Positions 37,292 to 46,191 of a DNA stretch of 64,000 nt are shown here, in pieces (the stretch's first letter is position 1; each line of letters starts with the position of its first letter). Position numbers and translations under genes: made by a program. Source of the DNA: Haematobacter massiliensis (GTDB lineage: Bacteria; Pseudomonadota; Alphaproteobacteria; Rhodobacterales; Rhodobacteraceae); the NCBI RefSeq assembly GCF_000740795.1, contig NZ_JGYG01000004.1, positions 1 to 64,000 on the forward strand. Direction: 5' to 3'. Under the pieces are notes generated by a model that saw nothing but the letters and a program-made list of their open reading frames with translations, searched no databases and was not told where the DNA came from.

Positions 37292-37710
37292 GCCGTCTTC
37301 CCCCGCAGGATTGATGTCGGCTGGCGCGCGGGCAGTTCCCCCTTCGCTGGCGATTTGGCGCCTTCCTACAGGGGACGCCCTGCGATGAAAAGCGTCATTG
37401 ACGGCTTTTCCGGCCCTTACCCCCCGTTACCCTCTGCGCGGGACCGAGTCGCGGATAGGTAAGCGCGCCCGCGTTGCGCGCTCAGGAAACTGCGTTCCCG
37501 CCGGGAGAAATGCGCCGCACCCCCGCCTACCGGGCGTCTCGCCGCAAGATCTCGAAAAATTGGGCTACAAAACCCGCGCCGGGAGGCGTAAGCACGTCCT
37601 GCTACGGAGGAACCAATTTCAGCAGCGCGCGGCTCGCCCGCGCCAGCCAGACACATCTCATCCGGCTCCGCTTCTGGGCGGCGCCGGAGAGCCAAACGGA
37701 AGATGATCCC
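37292..37710. other. Divergent promoter region between the siderophore receptor and ilvD
   Basis: About 420 bases without a gene. It must hold the promoters of both flanking units. I looked for Fur, Irr or RirA-like sites by eye and found none that convinced me. A short palindrome GTCATTGAC lies near 37395. Confidence 0.5.
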
Positions 37711-39555
37711 ATGCCCGCCTATCGTTCCCGCACCACCACGCACGGCCGCAACATGGCAGGGGCCCGCGGCCTCTGGCGCGCCACCGGCATGAAGGACGGC
37801 GATTTCGGCAAGCCGATCATCGCCGTGGTAAACTCCTTCACCCAGTTCGTGCCCGGCCACGTCCATCTCAAGGATTTGGGTCAGCTCGTCGCCCGGGAGA
37901 TCGAGGCGGCGGGCGGCGTCGCCAAGGAGTTCAACACCATCGCGGTCGATGACGGCATCGCCATGGGTCATGACGGGATGCTCTACTCGCTCCCCTCGCG
38001 CGAGATCATCGCGGACAGCGTGGAATACATGGTCAACGCCCATTGCGCCGATGCGATGGTCTGCATCTCCAACTGCGACAAGATCACTCCCGGCATGCTG
38101 AACGCGGCCATGCGGCTCAACATCCCCGCGGTCTTCGTCTCCGGCGGACCGATGGAGGCGGGCAAGGTCGTCCTGCACGGCAAGACCGTGGCGCTTGACC
38201 TCGTTGATGCGATGGTCGCCGCCGCCGACGACAAGGTGTCGGACGAGGATGTGAAGGTCATCGAACGCTCCGCCTGCCCGACCTGCGGGTCGTGCTCCGG
38301 CATGTTCACCGCGAACTCCATGAACTGTCTGACGGAGGCGCTCGGCCTGTCGCTGCCGGGGAACGGCTCGACGCTCGCCACCCATGCGGACCGCAAGCGC
38401 CTCTTCGTGGAGGCGGGCCACCTGATCGTCGATCTGGCCAAGCGCTATTACGAGCAGGACGATGCCTCGATCCTGCCGCGCAATGTCGCCAACAAGCGCG
38501 CCTTCGAGAATGCCATGTCGCTCGACATCGCCATGGGCGGCTCGACCAACACGGTGCTGCACATCCTCGCCGCCGCCTATGAGGGCGGGATCGACTTCGA
38601 CATGGGCGATATCGACCGGCTGTCGCGCCGAGTCCCGTGCCTGTCCAAGGTCGCGCCAGCGAAGAACGACGTGCACATGGAGGACGTTCACCGTGCGGGC
38701 GGGATCATGGCGATCCTCGGTCAGCTCGAGGCGGCGGGTCTTCTGCACCGCGACACGCCCACCGTCCACACCCCCACGCTGGGCGAGGCCATCGACCGCT
38801 GGGACATCTCCCGCACTCAGTCGGAGACGGTGCGCACCTTCTTCAAGGCCGCGCCCGGCGGCGTGCCGACGCAGGTGGCATTCAGCCAGTCCTCCCGCTG
38901 GGACGACCTGGACCTCGACCGGGAGAACGGCGTCATCCGTTCCGCCGAACACCCGTTCTCCAAGGACGGGGGCCTCGCGGTGCTGAAGGGCAACATCGCG
39001 CTCGACGGCTGCATCGTGAAGACGGCGGGGGTGGACGAATCCATCCTGAAGTTCACCGGTCCGGCGGTGGTCTTTGAAAGTCAGGACGCGGCCGTGAAGG
39101 GCATCCTCGGCGGTGCCGTGAAGGCAGGCGATGTGGTCGTCATCCGCTATGAGGGGCCGAAGGGCGGCCCCGGCATGCAGGAGATGCTCTATCCCACCAG
39201 CTACCTGAAATCCCGCGGCCTCGGCAAATCCTGCGCGCTCATCACCGACGGGCGGTTCTCGGGCGGCACCTCGGGCCTTTCCATCGGCCACGCCTCGCCG
39301 GAAGCGGCGCAGGGCGGCGCCATCGGCCTCGTCCGGGACGGCGACACGATCGCCATCGACATCCCGAACCGCACCATCGACCTCATGGTGGACGTGCCCG
39401 AACTCGACCGTCGGCGGGAGGAGCAGGACCGGCTCGGCTGGAAACCCGCGGAACCGCGCAAGCGCAACGTGACGACCGCGCTGAAAGCCTATGCCGCCTT
39501 CGCCTCCTCCGCGGACAAGGGGGCGGTGCGCATCCTCGGCGATCTCGCGGACTGA
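37711..39555 (+). CDS. ilvD: Dihydroxy-acid dehydratase
   Basis: The 614-residue enzyme catalyses the dehydration of dihydroxy acids, the last common step to valine, isoleucine and the precursor of leucine. The Fe-S cluster cysteines are seen in [16 protein letters not shown] and in [21 protein letters not shown]. The phosphate and metal region LPGNGS and the C-terminal [19 protein letters not shown] also match. I chose the ATG at 37711 because [20 protein letters not shown] is the conserved N-terminus. It stands alone here, so it may be a second copy of a chromosomal gene. IlvD homologues are also used for sugar acids, but the sequence looks like the true IlvD. Confidence 0.93.
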   Translation: MPAYRSRTTTHGRNMAGARGLWRATGMKDGDFGKPIIAVVNSFTQFVPGHVHLKDLGQLVAREIEAAGGVAKEFNTIAVDDGIAMGHDGMLYSLPSREIIADSVEYMVNAHCADAMVCISNCDKITPGMLNAAMRLNIPAVFVSGGPMEAGKVVLHGKTVALDLVDAMVAAADDKVSDEDVKVIERSACPTCGSCSGMFTANSMNCLTEALGLSLPGNGSTLATHADRKRLFVEAGHLIVDLAKRYYEQDDASILPRNVANKRAFENAMSLDIAMGGSTNTVLHILAAAYEGGIDFDMGDIDRLSRRVPCLSKVAPAKNDVHMEDVHRAGGIMAILGQLEAAGLLHRDTPTVHTPTLGEAIDRWDISRTQSETVRTFFKAAPGGVPTQVAFSQSSRWDDLDLDRENGVIRSAEHPFSKDGGLAVLKGNIALDGCIVKTAGVDESILKFTGPAVVFESQDAAVKGILGGAVKAGDVVVIRYEGPKGGPGMQEMLYPTSYLKSRGLGKSCALITDGRFSGGTSGLSIGHASPEAAQGGAIGLVRDGDTIAIDIPNRTIDLMVDVPELDRRREEQDRLGWKPAEPRKRNVTTALKAYAAFASSADKGAVRILGDLAD

Positions 39556-39573
39556 TCCGGCAAACGGTGAGCG

Positions 39574-39609
39574 CTCCGGGCGGCATCGGCTGCGAAGCCC
39601 CGCCCGGAG
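39574..39609 (+). terminator. Long hairpin after ilvD
   Basis: CTCCGGGCGG (39574-39583) pairs perfectly with CCGCCCGGAG (39600-39609), and an inner GGCT/AGCC stem caps it with a GCGA tetraloop. It starts 18 bases after the ilvD stop. A T run is missing, so termination strength is uncertain. Confidence 0.55.
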
Positions 39610-39926
39610 ACAGCCTGCCCAAGCTGCGTCCTCCAGACGGAATGCCGCGACGGCGCAGGAAACATGCCCCGGCAGGGGTGCCGGAGTGGGAGCTGCCCCT
39701 TGGTCGGGAGGCAGCTCCGCCTGCCGCAGCGCCCCGGAAGCCCAGACGCCCCTGACACCTCGCGATACCCGCCACGCGAGGCGAAGAGGCGGAACTCCAT
39801 GCCCGCGTTCGTGGCGATCGGAGTCCCCTGCAATCGCCGGTCCATGGCCAGCGCGTCCGGCCACGCCTCAGCGGGACGGCCGTACTCGAATGTGCCGGGG
39901 GGATCGGCAGCCACTCCCGCGGCAAA

Positions 39927-40095
39927 GGCTCCGAGCGCTTGCGCAGGGCGCCCGCCATGACTCATCGCCCCCTTCCGCGACCGGCTCGAACCGTTTGCGC
40001 AGGGCGCCCCTATCCCCATCACGGCGCAATCTTCCGGGCAACCGGCTCCAAGCGCGGGTGCAGAGCGCCCGCTCATCGAGCACGGCTTCCCCGCC
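39927..40095. repeat. Three degenerate tandem repeats of about 56-61 bp
   Basis: Units start with GGCT at 39927, 39983 and 40044. Each contains a shared core close to GCGCAGGGCGCCC followed by a CATCG-like segment and a CCGGCT end. Units differ in length (56, 61 and about 52), so the array is old or was built by imperfect duplication. There is no spacer-repeat order of a CRISPR kind. Confidence 0.6.
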
Positions 40096-40143
40096 ATGAC
40101 GGATGACGCCCCCTCGGCTGTCGCCCTCCCGCGGACGCGGCCG

Positions 40144-40161
40144 CCGTCATCGTTCCGCCAT
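40144..40161 (+). promoter_or_regulatory. Weak candidate Pho box before the phytase-like gene
   Basis: CCGTCAT (40144-40150), four bases, then CCGCCAT (40155-40161) gives 11 of 14 matches to the CTGTCAT-N4-CTGTCAT pattern on the coding strand, 71 bases before the start codon. No good -10 element follows at the right distance, so the call is tentative. Confidence 0.35.
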
Positions 40162-40232
40162 GTTTCCGCAGCCGCGCTGACATGCGGAGCCGCTAGCAGG
40201 AGGCCGGCTCAACCCTTGAAGGAGTTCCCCGG

Positions 40233-41588
40233 ATGCGCCCCTCTACCGCCACGGCAATGGCCGTCGCGCTCACCGCGCTTGCCGCGCCCGCTCTCGCCGA
40301 AGAAACCTTTCCCGCCACGCTTGCCGGTCATGCCGTCCTGCCCGCCTTCACGCTGATCGCCCCGCCCGCCGATGCGCCGCGCGACCTCTGGGTCTCGGGC
40401 AAGTTCACCGGCCCCGCACGGAACGATCACCCGATGAGCGTCGCGGGCGATGTCGGCAAGGCCTACGGCAGCCATCCGACCGGCCTCTCCCTCCCGTTCC
40501 TCGGCCAGCCGGTGCAGGGGATGTCCGGCCTCGCCATGAACCGCGCGCCGGACGGAAGCTGGTTCACGCTCACCGACAACGGCTTCGGCACCAAGGCAAA
40601 CAGCCCTGACGCCATGCTGTTCTTCCACCGCCTCGCGCCCGATTTCGCCACCGGCAAGGTCGCGCGGCTGGAGACGGTGTTCCTCCGCGATCCCGACCGC
40701 AGGGTGCCCTTCCGCATCGCCAACGAGGGCACGGAAAGCCGCTACCTGACCGGCGCGGATTTCGACCCGGAGAGCATTCAGTTCCATGACGGCGCGATCT
40801 GGATCGGCGAGGAGTTCGGCCCCTCCCTCCTCCGTGTGGCACCCGATGGCCGCATCCTTTCCGTCCATCGCACAACGCTCGACGGCGCCACGCTCTCCGG
40901 GCCGGACAGCCCCGGCGTGACCGTGCCCGCCGAACCCGGCAAAGGCTTCCGCGTCCAACGCTCCGGCGGGTATGAGGGGATGGGCCTGCAACCCGGCACC
41001 GGGCTGCTCTGGGCCATGCTCGAAAAGCCCCTGCTGGCAGAGGGCGGCAAGCCGGAGGGCGACTTCCTCCGCGTGATGACCTTCGATACCGCCGCGGGTG
41101 ACTGGACGGGCGACAGCTACCGCTTCCGCCTCTCCGAAGGCGCGACGGCGATCGGCGACGTCAACTTCATCGACGCCACCCGCGCGCTGGTCATCGAGCG
41201 CGACAACGGCGAAGGCGACGCGGCCCGGGCCTGTGCGCCCGGGTCCGACAGCTGGTCCGCCTGCTACCCGCAACCGGCCAAGGTGAAGAACATCGTTCTG
41301 GTCGATACCGCCAGCGTGGATGACGCGGGATACATCCGCCGCATCGCCCATGTGAACCTGCTCGACATAGCGGACCCGGAGGGCAAGGCGCTCCCGGCCC
41401 ACAAACCCGCCGAAGGCCCGTTCACCTTCCCGTTCTTCACAATCGAGAACGTGGCCCGGGTGGACGAGACGCATATCCTCGTCGCGAACGACAACAACCT
41501 GCCCTTCTCCGGCGGGCGGCAGATCGGGAGTGCGGCGGATAACGAGTTCATCCTGCTGTCCGTGCCGGAACTGCTGGCGGCACGCTGA
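40233..41588 (+). CDS. Exported esterase-like phytase-family protein
   Basis: The 451-residue protein has a Sec signal peptide (MAVALTALAAPALAEE) and the phytase-like domain of exported alphaproteobacterial proteins (PF13449 type). Recognisable parts are VQGMSGLAMNRAPDGSWFTLTDNGFGTKANSPDAMLFFH, ESIQFHDGAIWIGEEFGPSLLRV, GYEGMGLQPGTGLLWAMLEKPL and a late ENVARVDETHILVANDNNLPF. The beta-propeller fold binds calcium in phytases. Activity on phytate or other phosphate esters is inferred from family and from the phosphorus genes around it. AAGGAG precedes the ATG, which fixes the start. Confidence 0.85.
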   Translation: MRPSTATAMAVALTALAAPALAEETFPATLAGHAVLPAFTLIAPPADAPRDLWVSGKFTGPARNDHPMSVAGDVGKAYGSHPTGLSLPFLGQPVQGMSGLAMNRAPDGSWFTLTDNGFGTKANSPDAMLFFHRLAPDFATGKVARLETVFLRDPDRRVPFRIANEGTESRYLTGADFDPESIQFHDGAIWIGEEFGPSLLRVAPDGRILSVHRTTLDGATLSGPDSPGVTVPAEPGKGFRVQRSGGYEGMGLQPGTGLLWAMLEKPLLAEGGKPEGDFLRVMTFDTAAGDWTGDSYRFRLSEGATAIGDVNFIDATRALVIERDNGEGDAARACAPGSDSWSACYPQPAKVKNIVLVDTASVDDAGYIRRIAHVNLLDIADPEGKALPAHKPAEGPFTFPFFTIENVARVDETHILVANDNNLPFSGGRQIGSAADNEFILLSVPELLAAR

Positions 41589-41596
41589 ACGCCAAA

Positions 41597-41620
41597 ACGC
41601 CCCGGATCGCTCCGGGGCGT
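41597..41620. terminator. Bidirectional terminator between convergent genes
   Basis: ACGCCCCGGA (41597-41606) pairs perfectly with TCCGGGGCGT (41611-41620) around a 4-base loop. Four A precede it on the plus strand, so the minus-strand transcript ends in TTTT. It serves phnE at least and probably the phytase-like gene as well. Confidence 0.85.
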
Positions 41621-41645
41621 TGCCTCTCCTGCGCCGCTGGGAGCG

Positions 41646-42452
41646 TCAGATGAACATCTGCCGCAGCTTCTGGGACGCGAGATCCATCACCGACACCGTC
41701 AGCACCACGATGATCAGGATGGCGGAGGCTTGCGGGTAGTAGAAGCCGCGGACCGCCTCGAACAGCACCTGCCCGATCCCCCCTGCCCCGATGATGCCCA
41801 GCACTGGGGCGGAGCGGATGTTGGATTCCAGCCGATAGAGCGAGAAGGAGATCCACAGCGGCAGCACCTGCGGGATCACCCCGAACACGATCTGCTGCAC
41901 GCGGGAGGCGCCGGTGGTGCGGATCGCCTCGACCGGACGGGGGTCGATCGCCTCCACCGCCTCGGAAAAGAGCTTGGCCAGCACGCCCGTGGTATGGACG
42001 AAAAGTGCCATGACGCCCGCGAAGGGGCCAAGGCCCACCGCGACCACGAAAAGCACCGCGAAGACGATCTCGTGGATGGCGCGGAACAGATCCATCAACC
42101 GGCGGACCGGCTGCAGCACCCACCACGGCGCCATGTTGTGGGCCGAGAGAATGCCGAACGGCACCGACAGGACCACGGCGAGGAACGTCCCCCAAAGCGC
42201 GATCTGAATGGTGACGATCATCTCCTCCAGATAAAAGCGCCAGGCGGAAAAGTCGGGGTGCAGGAAGCCCCTCGCATATTCCGCCATGTTGCCCGCATCT
42301 GTGAACAGATAGGTCCAGCGGTCCATCTCCGCCGCCTGCCATGACAGGGCGAGCGCGAGCGCGAGCCCTCCCGCAAGAGCGAAGCCGCGCCAACGGGTTG
42401 CGCGCGTCTCGGCGGACTCAGCCGGGAGAGAGGGGGTGGCGATGTCGTGCAT
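41646..42452 (-). CDS. phnE: Phosphonate ABC transporter permease PhnE
   Basis: The 268-residue membrane protein has the PhnE family pattern: an N-terminal helix, then [34 protein letters not shown], an EAA-like loop ([25 protein letters not shown]) and the C-terminal [24 protein letters not shown] chose the ATG at 42452 with GGAAGGA upstream. It is the only permease gene with phnC and phnD, but it is separated from phnD by 625 bases. A bidirectional terminator follows its stop. Confidence 0.92.
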   Translation of the reverse strand: MHDIATPSLPAESAETRATRWRGFALAGGLALALALSWQAAEMDRWTYLFTDAGNMAEYARGFLHPDFSAWRFYLEEMIVTIQIALWGTFLAVVLSVPFGILSAHNMAPWWVLQPVRRLMDLFRAIHEIVFAVLFVVAVGLGPFAGVMALFVHTTGVLAKLFSEAVEAIDPRPVEAIRTTGASRVQQIVFGVIPQVLPLWISFSLYRLESNIRSAPVLGIIGAGGIGQVLFEAVRGFYYPQASAILIIVVLTVSVMDLASQKLRQMFI

Positions 42453-43077
42453 CTCGTCCTTCCGTAGATTAGGCCCGTCGTCGAGCCATGTTCCTTGCTC
42501 GCCTGCCACCGCTCCCCGGCAGAGGGTGCGCTGGCAGGTCATCGCAGAGCGCGCGCCGATGGTGCAGAAGGGCCCCGCAGAACCGGACCGCGCCGCGCTG
42601 CCGGCAACCGTATTGTCACAGGGCTGGCAGGCGCCCGGGCCTGCGATTTCCTGCTCCCGCGCTTGGCCCCCGCGCACGGCACATCGCCCGCATGCAAGCT
42701 CCACGCTCCCACAGGAGCTGAGAAGCTAGGGAAGAGTTGGCCTCCCCCTGCGCGTGCCCCGCGCCCAATACCCTCGTCTTCGCCACGAGCCGCGCCACAG
42801 TCTCGCGCCTGCTCAACCGGTAGTCACTTCGCCGCGGGGGCAAGCCACAACTCCGTCTGCGCGACGACCGATCTGGCCGCGCGCAGGATCGACAGTCGAA
42901 CCCCGGCCTCGTCTTTCCTGCGGAGCTGCCCGCGAACGAGAACCCCTGCTTCACCGCTCCGGCCGCAAGGGTTTCTTCGCGTCGATCGCGCCGCCCCCGG
43001 TTTCCCGCGAGCGGCCGCCGGGGCGATGCGCACCATGTCACGCCCCGGGTCCGGGCAGCCCGCCCGCGTGCCCCGCG
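42453..43077. other. 625-base gap between phnD and phnE
   Basis: Operons of this kind usually have phnD and phnE adjacent. Open frames exist on both strands but none has a domain, plausible composition or a start signal. It may be a decayed gene, an insertion scar or a long untranslated region. TTGTCAC-N4-CTGGCAG at 42613-42630 resembles a Pho box but points the wrong way for phnE. Confidence 0.5.
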
Positions 43078-44067
43078 TCAGCCGGAGGTGGCCAGCTCCG
43101 CCTCGTACTTGGCCTTCCGCGCATTCAGTTCCTCCAGCTTCGCCGCCTTGTCGGCCGCCGAAAGTCCCTGGTCCGCCTCGACCTGCACGATGGATTTCTG
43201 AAGCTCCATCACCCGGATCGGCAGCAGCTGCGCATCGGAGGAGGGCCGGAAGGGTGCCCATTTCAGCCCGGCAAGAATCTCGCGCTCCCGCTTGATATCG
43301 CCTTTGGACTTGTCGGTGCCGTAGGTCAGAAAGAAGGTCCGCACCTTCTCCTTGGTCTCGGCGTCCATGTCCTTGCGCCAGACGATCGGGTCGGACGGGA
43401 TCAGCGGGGAGCGCCAGATCTCGCGCAGCTTCGCGAATGCCGCGGGCTGGTTCTGCTCGATGAGCGCGAGGCTTTCCGTGTTGTTGGCCGCTGCATCCAC
43501 CTGCTTGTTGGCAACCGCCATGGCGTTGCTCTCGTGGTTGGCATTGGTCACATTGCGGAAGCAGGTCTTGGGGTCGATCCCGCGTTGCGCAAAGACAAAG
43601 GTCATCGGCACCAGAAAGCCCGAGGTGGAGTTCGGGTCGCCCAGACCGAAGTTCATGGTCTTGTCGCAGGTGAGCAGATCGTCAAGCGTCTGCACCTTGC
43701 TGTCGGCGGGAACGACGATCACCGACCAGTAGCCCGGCTCCCCCGTCACGGCGACCGACTGGACGAAGACCTCGCCGTCCGCGCGGTCCACGGCCTCCAT
43801 GGCGGACTTGTTGCCATACCATGCCATCTGCACCTTGCCGAAGCGCATGCCCTCAATGATCCCGGCATAGTCGGAGGCGAAGAACGGTTTCACTTCCAGC
43901 CCGGTCTGTGCCTCCATATCGGCAAGGAAGGGCTCCCACTGCGTGCGCAGGTTCTGCTGGCTCTCCGTGGAAATGATGCCGAAATTGATCGGATCGGCGG
44001 CAAGCGCGGGGCCGGTCAGGGCGGCGGTCAGCGTCAGCGCCGCGGCGGCCTGCAGGAAGGCTTTCAT
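43078..44067 (-). CDS. phnD: Phosphonate-binding periplasmic protein PhnD
   Basis: The 329-residue protein has a Sec signal peptide (FLQAAAALTLTAALTGPALA). The mature PhnD pattern follows: INFGIISTESQQNLRTQWEPFLADME, VQMAWYGNKSAMEAVDRADGEVF, and FGLGDPNSTSGFLVPMTFVF, which includes the Ser-Thr-Ser phosphonate contact. I chose the ATG at 44067 because GGAG lies about 8 bases upstream. An ATG at 44085 that overlaps the phnC stop by 4 bases is an alternative and would add six residues. It delivers phosphonates to PhnE. Confidence 0.93.
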   Translation of the reverse strand: MKAFLQAAAALTLTAALTGPALAADPINFGIISTESQQNLRTQWEPFLADMEAQTGLEVKPFFASDYAGIIEGMRFGKVQMAWYGNKSAMEAVDRADGEVFVQSVAVTGEPGYWSVIVVPADSKVQTLDDLLTCDKTMNFGLGDPNSTSGFLVPMTFVFAQRGIDPKTCFRNVTNANHESNAMAVANKQVDAAANNTESLALIEQNQPAAFAKLREIWRSPLIPSDPIVWRKDMDAETKEKVRTFFLTYGTDKSKGDIKREREILAGLKWAPFRPSSDAQLLPIRVMELQKSIVQVEADQGLSAADKAAKLEELNARKAKYEAELATSG

Positions 44068-44081
44068 GAGGGGTCTCCGTT

Positions 44082-44885
44082 TCATGCAAGAGTAAGGACC
44101 GGGGCGGCCGCCGCGGCGGGCGGCGCCTCCGGCAGAACCAGTTCCTCCGAGGCAGCGCCATAGAGCTCCGCGAGGAAACCGTTGTTGAGCGCGGTCGTCG
44201 GCCCGTCATAGACCACGCGGCCATCGCGCATCGCGATGGTTCGCCGACAATAGCGCCGCGCATATTCGACCTGATGGAGCGAGACGAGCACCGTCATCCG
44301 CTCGCGCGCGTTCACATCGGCCAGCACGTCCATCACCCGCCGTGCAGAGGCCGGGTCCAGCGCCGATATCGGCTCATCCGCAATCAGGATGCGCGCCTTC
44401 TGCACCAGGCAGCGCGCGATCGCCGCCCGCTGCTGCTGTCCGCCCGAAAGCGTTGAGGCGCGCTGCCCCGCCACCTGCCCGATGCCAACGCGGGAAAGCG
44501 CGGACAGGCCAGCCGCCTTCTCCTCCGCCGTGAAGATCCCGAGCGTTCCGCGCAACCGTGGCACCCGGCCCAGATGGCCCATGAGCACGTTCATCAGTAC
44601 AGACATGCGGCCGACGAGATTGAACTGCTGAAACAGCACCGCCACAGACCCGTCCGGGCGCGAGAGCATCCGGCCCTCTTCCTGCCCGGCGCGGCCCAGC
44701 ACCCGGACCCGACCGGTGTCAGCCCGCTCCAGCCCGGCGATATGGCGAATGAGGGTGGATTTGCCGGAGCCGGAGGCGCCAATCAGGGCGACCATCTCGC
44801 CCTCGGCGATCTCGATCGTGACGCCATCCAGCGCCTGCGTGCGCCCGAAGCGTCGTGAAAGTCGGTGGGTGCTGATCGCCGTCAT
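44082..44885 (-). CDS. phnC: Phosphonate ABC transporter ATP-binding protein PhnC
   Basis: The 267-residue ATPase has Walker A GASGSGKSTLIRHIAGL, signature LSGGQQQRAAIARCLVQ, Walker B ILIADEPISALDPASARRVM and the switch His in VLVSLHQVEYARRYC. The last two are characteristic of PhnC. It is the first gene of phnCDE. Only 75 bases separate it from the stop of the replication gene, and a weak Pho-like site lies there. No C-P lyase gene is in the window, so breakdown must be encoded elsewhere. Confidence 0.94.
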   Translation of the reverse strand: MTAISTHRLSRRFGRTQALDGVTIEIAEGEMVALIGASGSGKSTLIRHIAGLERADTGRVRVLGRAGQEEGRMLSRPDGSVAVLFQQFNLVGRMSVLMNVLMGHLGRVPRLRGTLGIFTAEEKAAGLSALSRVGIGQVAGQRASTLSGGQQQRAAIARCLVQKARILIADEPISALDPASARRVMDVLADVNARERMTVLVSLHQVEYARRYCRRTIAMRDGRVVYDGPTTALNNGFLAELYGAASEELVLPEAPPAAAAAPVLTLA

Positions 44886-44946
44886 GCTGTCTCCGGGCCG
44901 TCGCAGTTTGTCGCGGCGGAAATTGACGGCAAAGCATGTGCGTTTC

Positions 44947-44964
44947 GTGTCGGAGAGATGTCAC
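44947..44964 (-). promoter_or_regulatory. Weak Pho-box-like site before phnC
   Basis: On the minus strand GTGACAT (44958-44964), CTCT and CCGACAC (44947-44953) have the 7-4-7 layout, with 9 of 14 matches to the consensus. It overlaps the stop codon of the replication gene and the palindrome GTCAC-TCGC-GTGAC (44960-44973). The match alone is not convincing. The position before a phosphonate operon makes it worth recording. Confidence 0.3.
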
Positions 44965-45668
44965 TCGCGTGACGATTGCGGCGGTCTGCCCACGATCAGC
45001 GCCCTCCCCCCCGGCGCGACCCGTGCCAAAGCGGCCTCGATCCGGGCGAGGAAATGCGTCTCTATATATCGCGCGTGGAAATCGCTCGGCGCCTCCAGCA
45101 GCAATTCGTAGTCCCGCCACTCCGCGTGCAGCGGCGCGAACCACGCGCGGTAGCGGCCTGCATCCTCGGCCCGCAGCAGGTCCGCGACCGCGGCCCACAC
45201 CGGCCCCGCCTGTCCGGCCTCCGGCCCGTCTGGCTGCGGAAAGGGGATGACCTTGACATCTGCCGCCCCGCCCGACGGCGCATCCCCGTCCAGCCGCTGC
45301 ACGAGATCCGGCCCCACGCGCTCCCAGACCAGGCGGGTATCCTCGAGTATCCGGCGGATTCCCAGCCCGTGCACGGCCACCCTGCCCCGGGCCGCGGCGC
45401 GCCGTTCGATCAGCCAGCCCCGGGCGCGGAACGCCGCCATCTCGCGCTTGACCGTCCGGGGATCGACGGACCACAGCTTCGCGATCTCCTCCTGACCGAT
45501 CGACAGCGTATCGCTCTGCCAGTTGTAACGCGCCGTGATGAGGCAGATGAGGCGGAGCGTCTGCCGCTGCAAGGTCTTGTCCTGCGACAGGGCATAAGTG
45601 CCCAGCACGGTCAGCAGGTCATACTTATACGTGGCGCTGCCGCGCCCCACCGCCTTGCGGATCAACAT
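44961..45668 (-). CDS. DnaA-like plasmid replication initiator
   Basis: The 235-residue protein has a winged-helix DNA-binding first half (ATYKYDLLTVLGTYAL, IGQEEIAKLWSVDPRTVKREMAAFRARGWLIERR). Its C-terminal segment resembles domain I of DnaA (FHARYIETHFLARIEAALARV). This is the layout of the DnaA-like replicases that drive many Rhodobacterales plasmids. It lies 523 bases from a divergent parA-parB pair, and the region between holds direct repeats. It lacks an AAA+ domain, so it cannot replace chromosomal DnaA. Family assignment is from memory of this protein group. Confidence 0.75.
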   Translation of the reverse strand: MLIRKAVGRGSATYKYDLLTVLGTYALSQDKTLQRQTLRLICLITARYNWQSDTLSIGQEEIAKLWSVDPRTVKREMAAFRARGWLIERRAAARGRVAVHGLGIRRILEDTRLVWERVGPDLVQRLDGDAPSGGAADVKVIPFPQPDGPEAGQAGPVWAAVADLLRAEDAGRYRAWFAPLHAEWRDYELLLEAPSDFHARYIETHFLARIEAALARVAPGGRALIVGRPPQSSRE

Positions 45669-46191
45669 CGTTCTGCCCCTTCGACGGTTGCCCCGCCTTC
45701 GCCTTCGGCTTGCTTGCGCCGGATGCCAACGCTGCTCGGCGGAGATGTGGGAACTGCGTCCTTGTGCTCCTCCAGACGGTGACTGCCAACGCTTTTCGCC
45801 AGATTAACGCCATTAGCGTTGTCTGCCACGATTCTGTCAAGCAGCCTCTTTCCGAGACGGCGCCCTGATCTGCCCCAGATGCGTTAAAAATCGGTTCCAC
45901 TGGTATTGAGGGACACCCAGTATGTCACCCCAATTCAGGATAATGTCCCCTCAACTGCTAGCGGATGCCCGGGTTATGTCCCCCCATTGGCAGCTTCCGC
46001 TGCCGTTCGGAGGCATTCGCCAGACCCTCCTCGCCCTGCTGGCAGCGAATCGGGGGGCGCTTGCAAAGCCCCAGTGTGGCAAGGGGAAAACGACTTTCCG
46101 CTATTTGCTGGGTTACTGTAACTTATATTTTGCGGTTCACGCAAATCCCGCGTAATTCTGATCCTGATGATAATTTACGTTCAAAGAATGG
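45669..46191. other. Probable replication origin region with iteron-like repeats
   Basis: Three direct repeats close to ATGTCMCCYCAAYT lie at 45922-45935, 45943-45956 and 45976-45988, starting 21 and 33 bases apart. A partial inverted copy (TGTCCCTCAA on the minus strand) lies at about 45908-45917. Nearer the initiator gene, TGCCAACGCT occurs at 45724-45733 and 45784-45793, exactly 60 bases apart. The dyad AACGC-CATTA-GCGTT spans 45806-45820. An AT-rich stretch follows at 46095-46185. Repeats plus an AT-rich segment next to an initiator gene are the usual marks of an origin. Confidence 0.6.
46112..46122. promoter_or_regulatory. Palindrome GTTACTGTAAC upstream of parA
   Basis: The perfect 5-bp dyad GTTAC-T-GTAAC lies 70 bases before the parA start in an AT-rich stretch. 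It may be an operator for ParA autoregulation or a partition site. Related GTAAC strings recur downstream of parB at 48734-48747. Confidence 0.45.

Larger units (their letters stand above)
39610..40232. other. Intergenic region with imperfect tandem repeats
   Basis: No gene is recognised. Three imperfect repeats of about 56-61 bases occupy 39927-40095 (described separately). A candidate Pho box lies at 40144-40161. The rest shows nothing I can name. Confidence 0.5.

Noticed and set aside
37292-37473. Fur, Irr or RirA site before the siderophore receptor
   Set aside because: No sequence matches the consensus patterns I know well enough to report.
37417-39864. 815-codon minus-strand frame opposite ilvD
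   Set aside because: It is a shadow of ilvD with no recognisable motif and no start signal.
39927-40095. CRISPR array
   Set aside because: Repeats are degenerate, of unequal length, and lack constant repeats with unique spacers. No cas gene is in the window.
42613-42630. Pho box in the phnD-phnE gap
   Set aside because: The layout is right but the orientation is opposite to phnE and the second half-site is weak.
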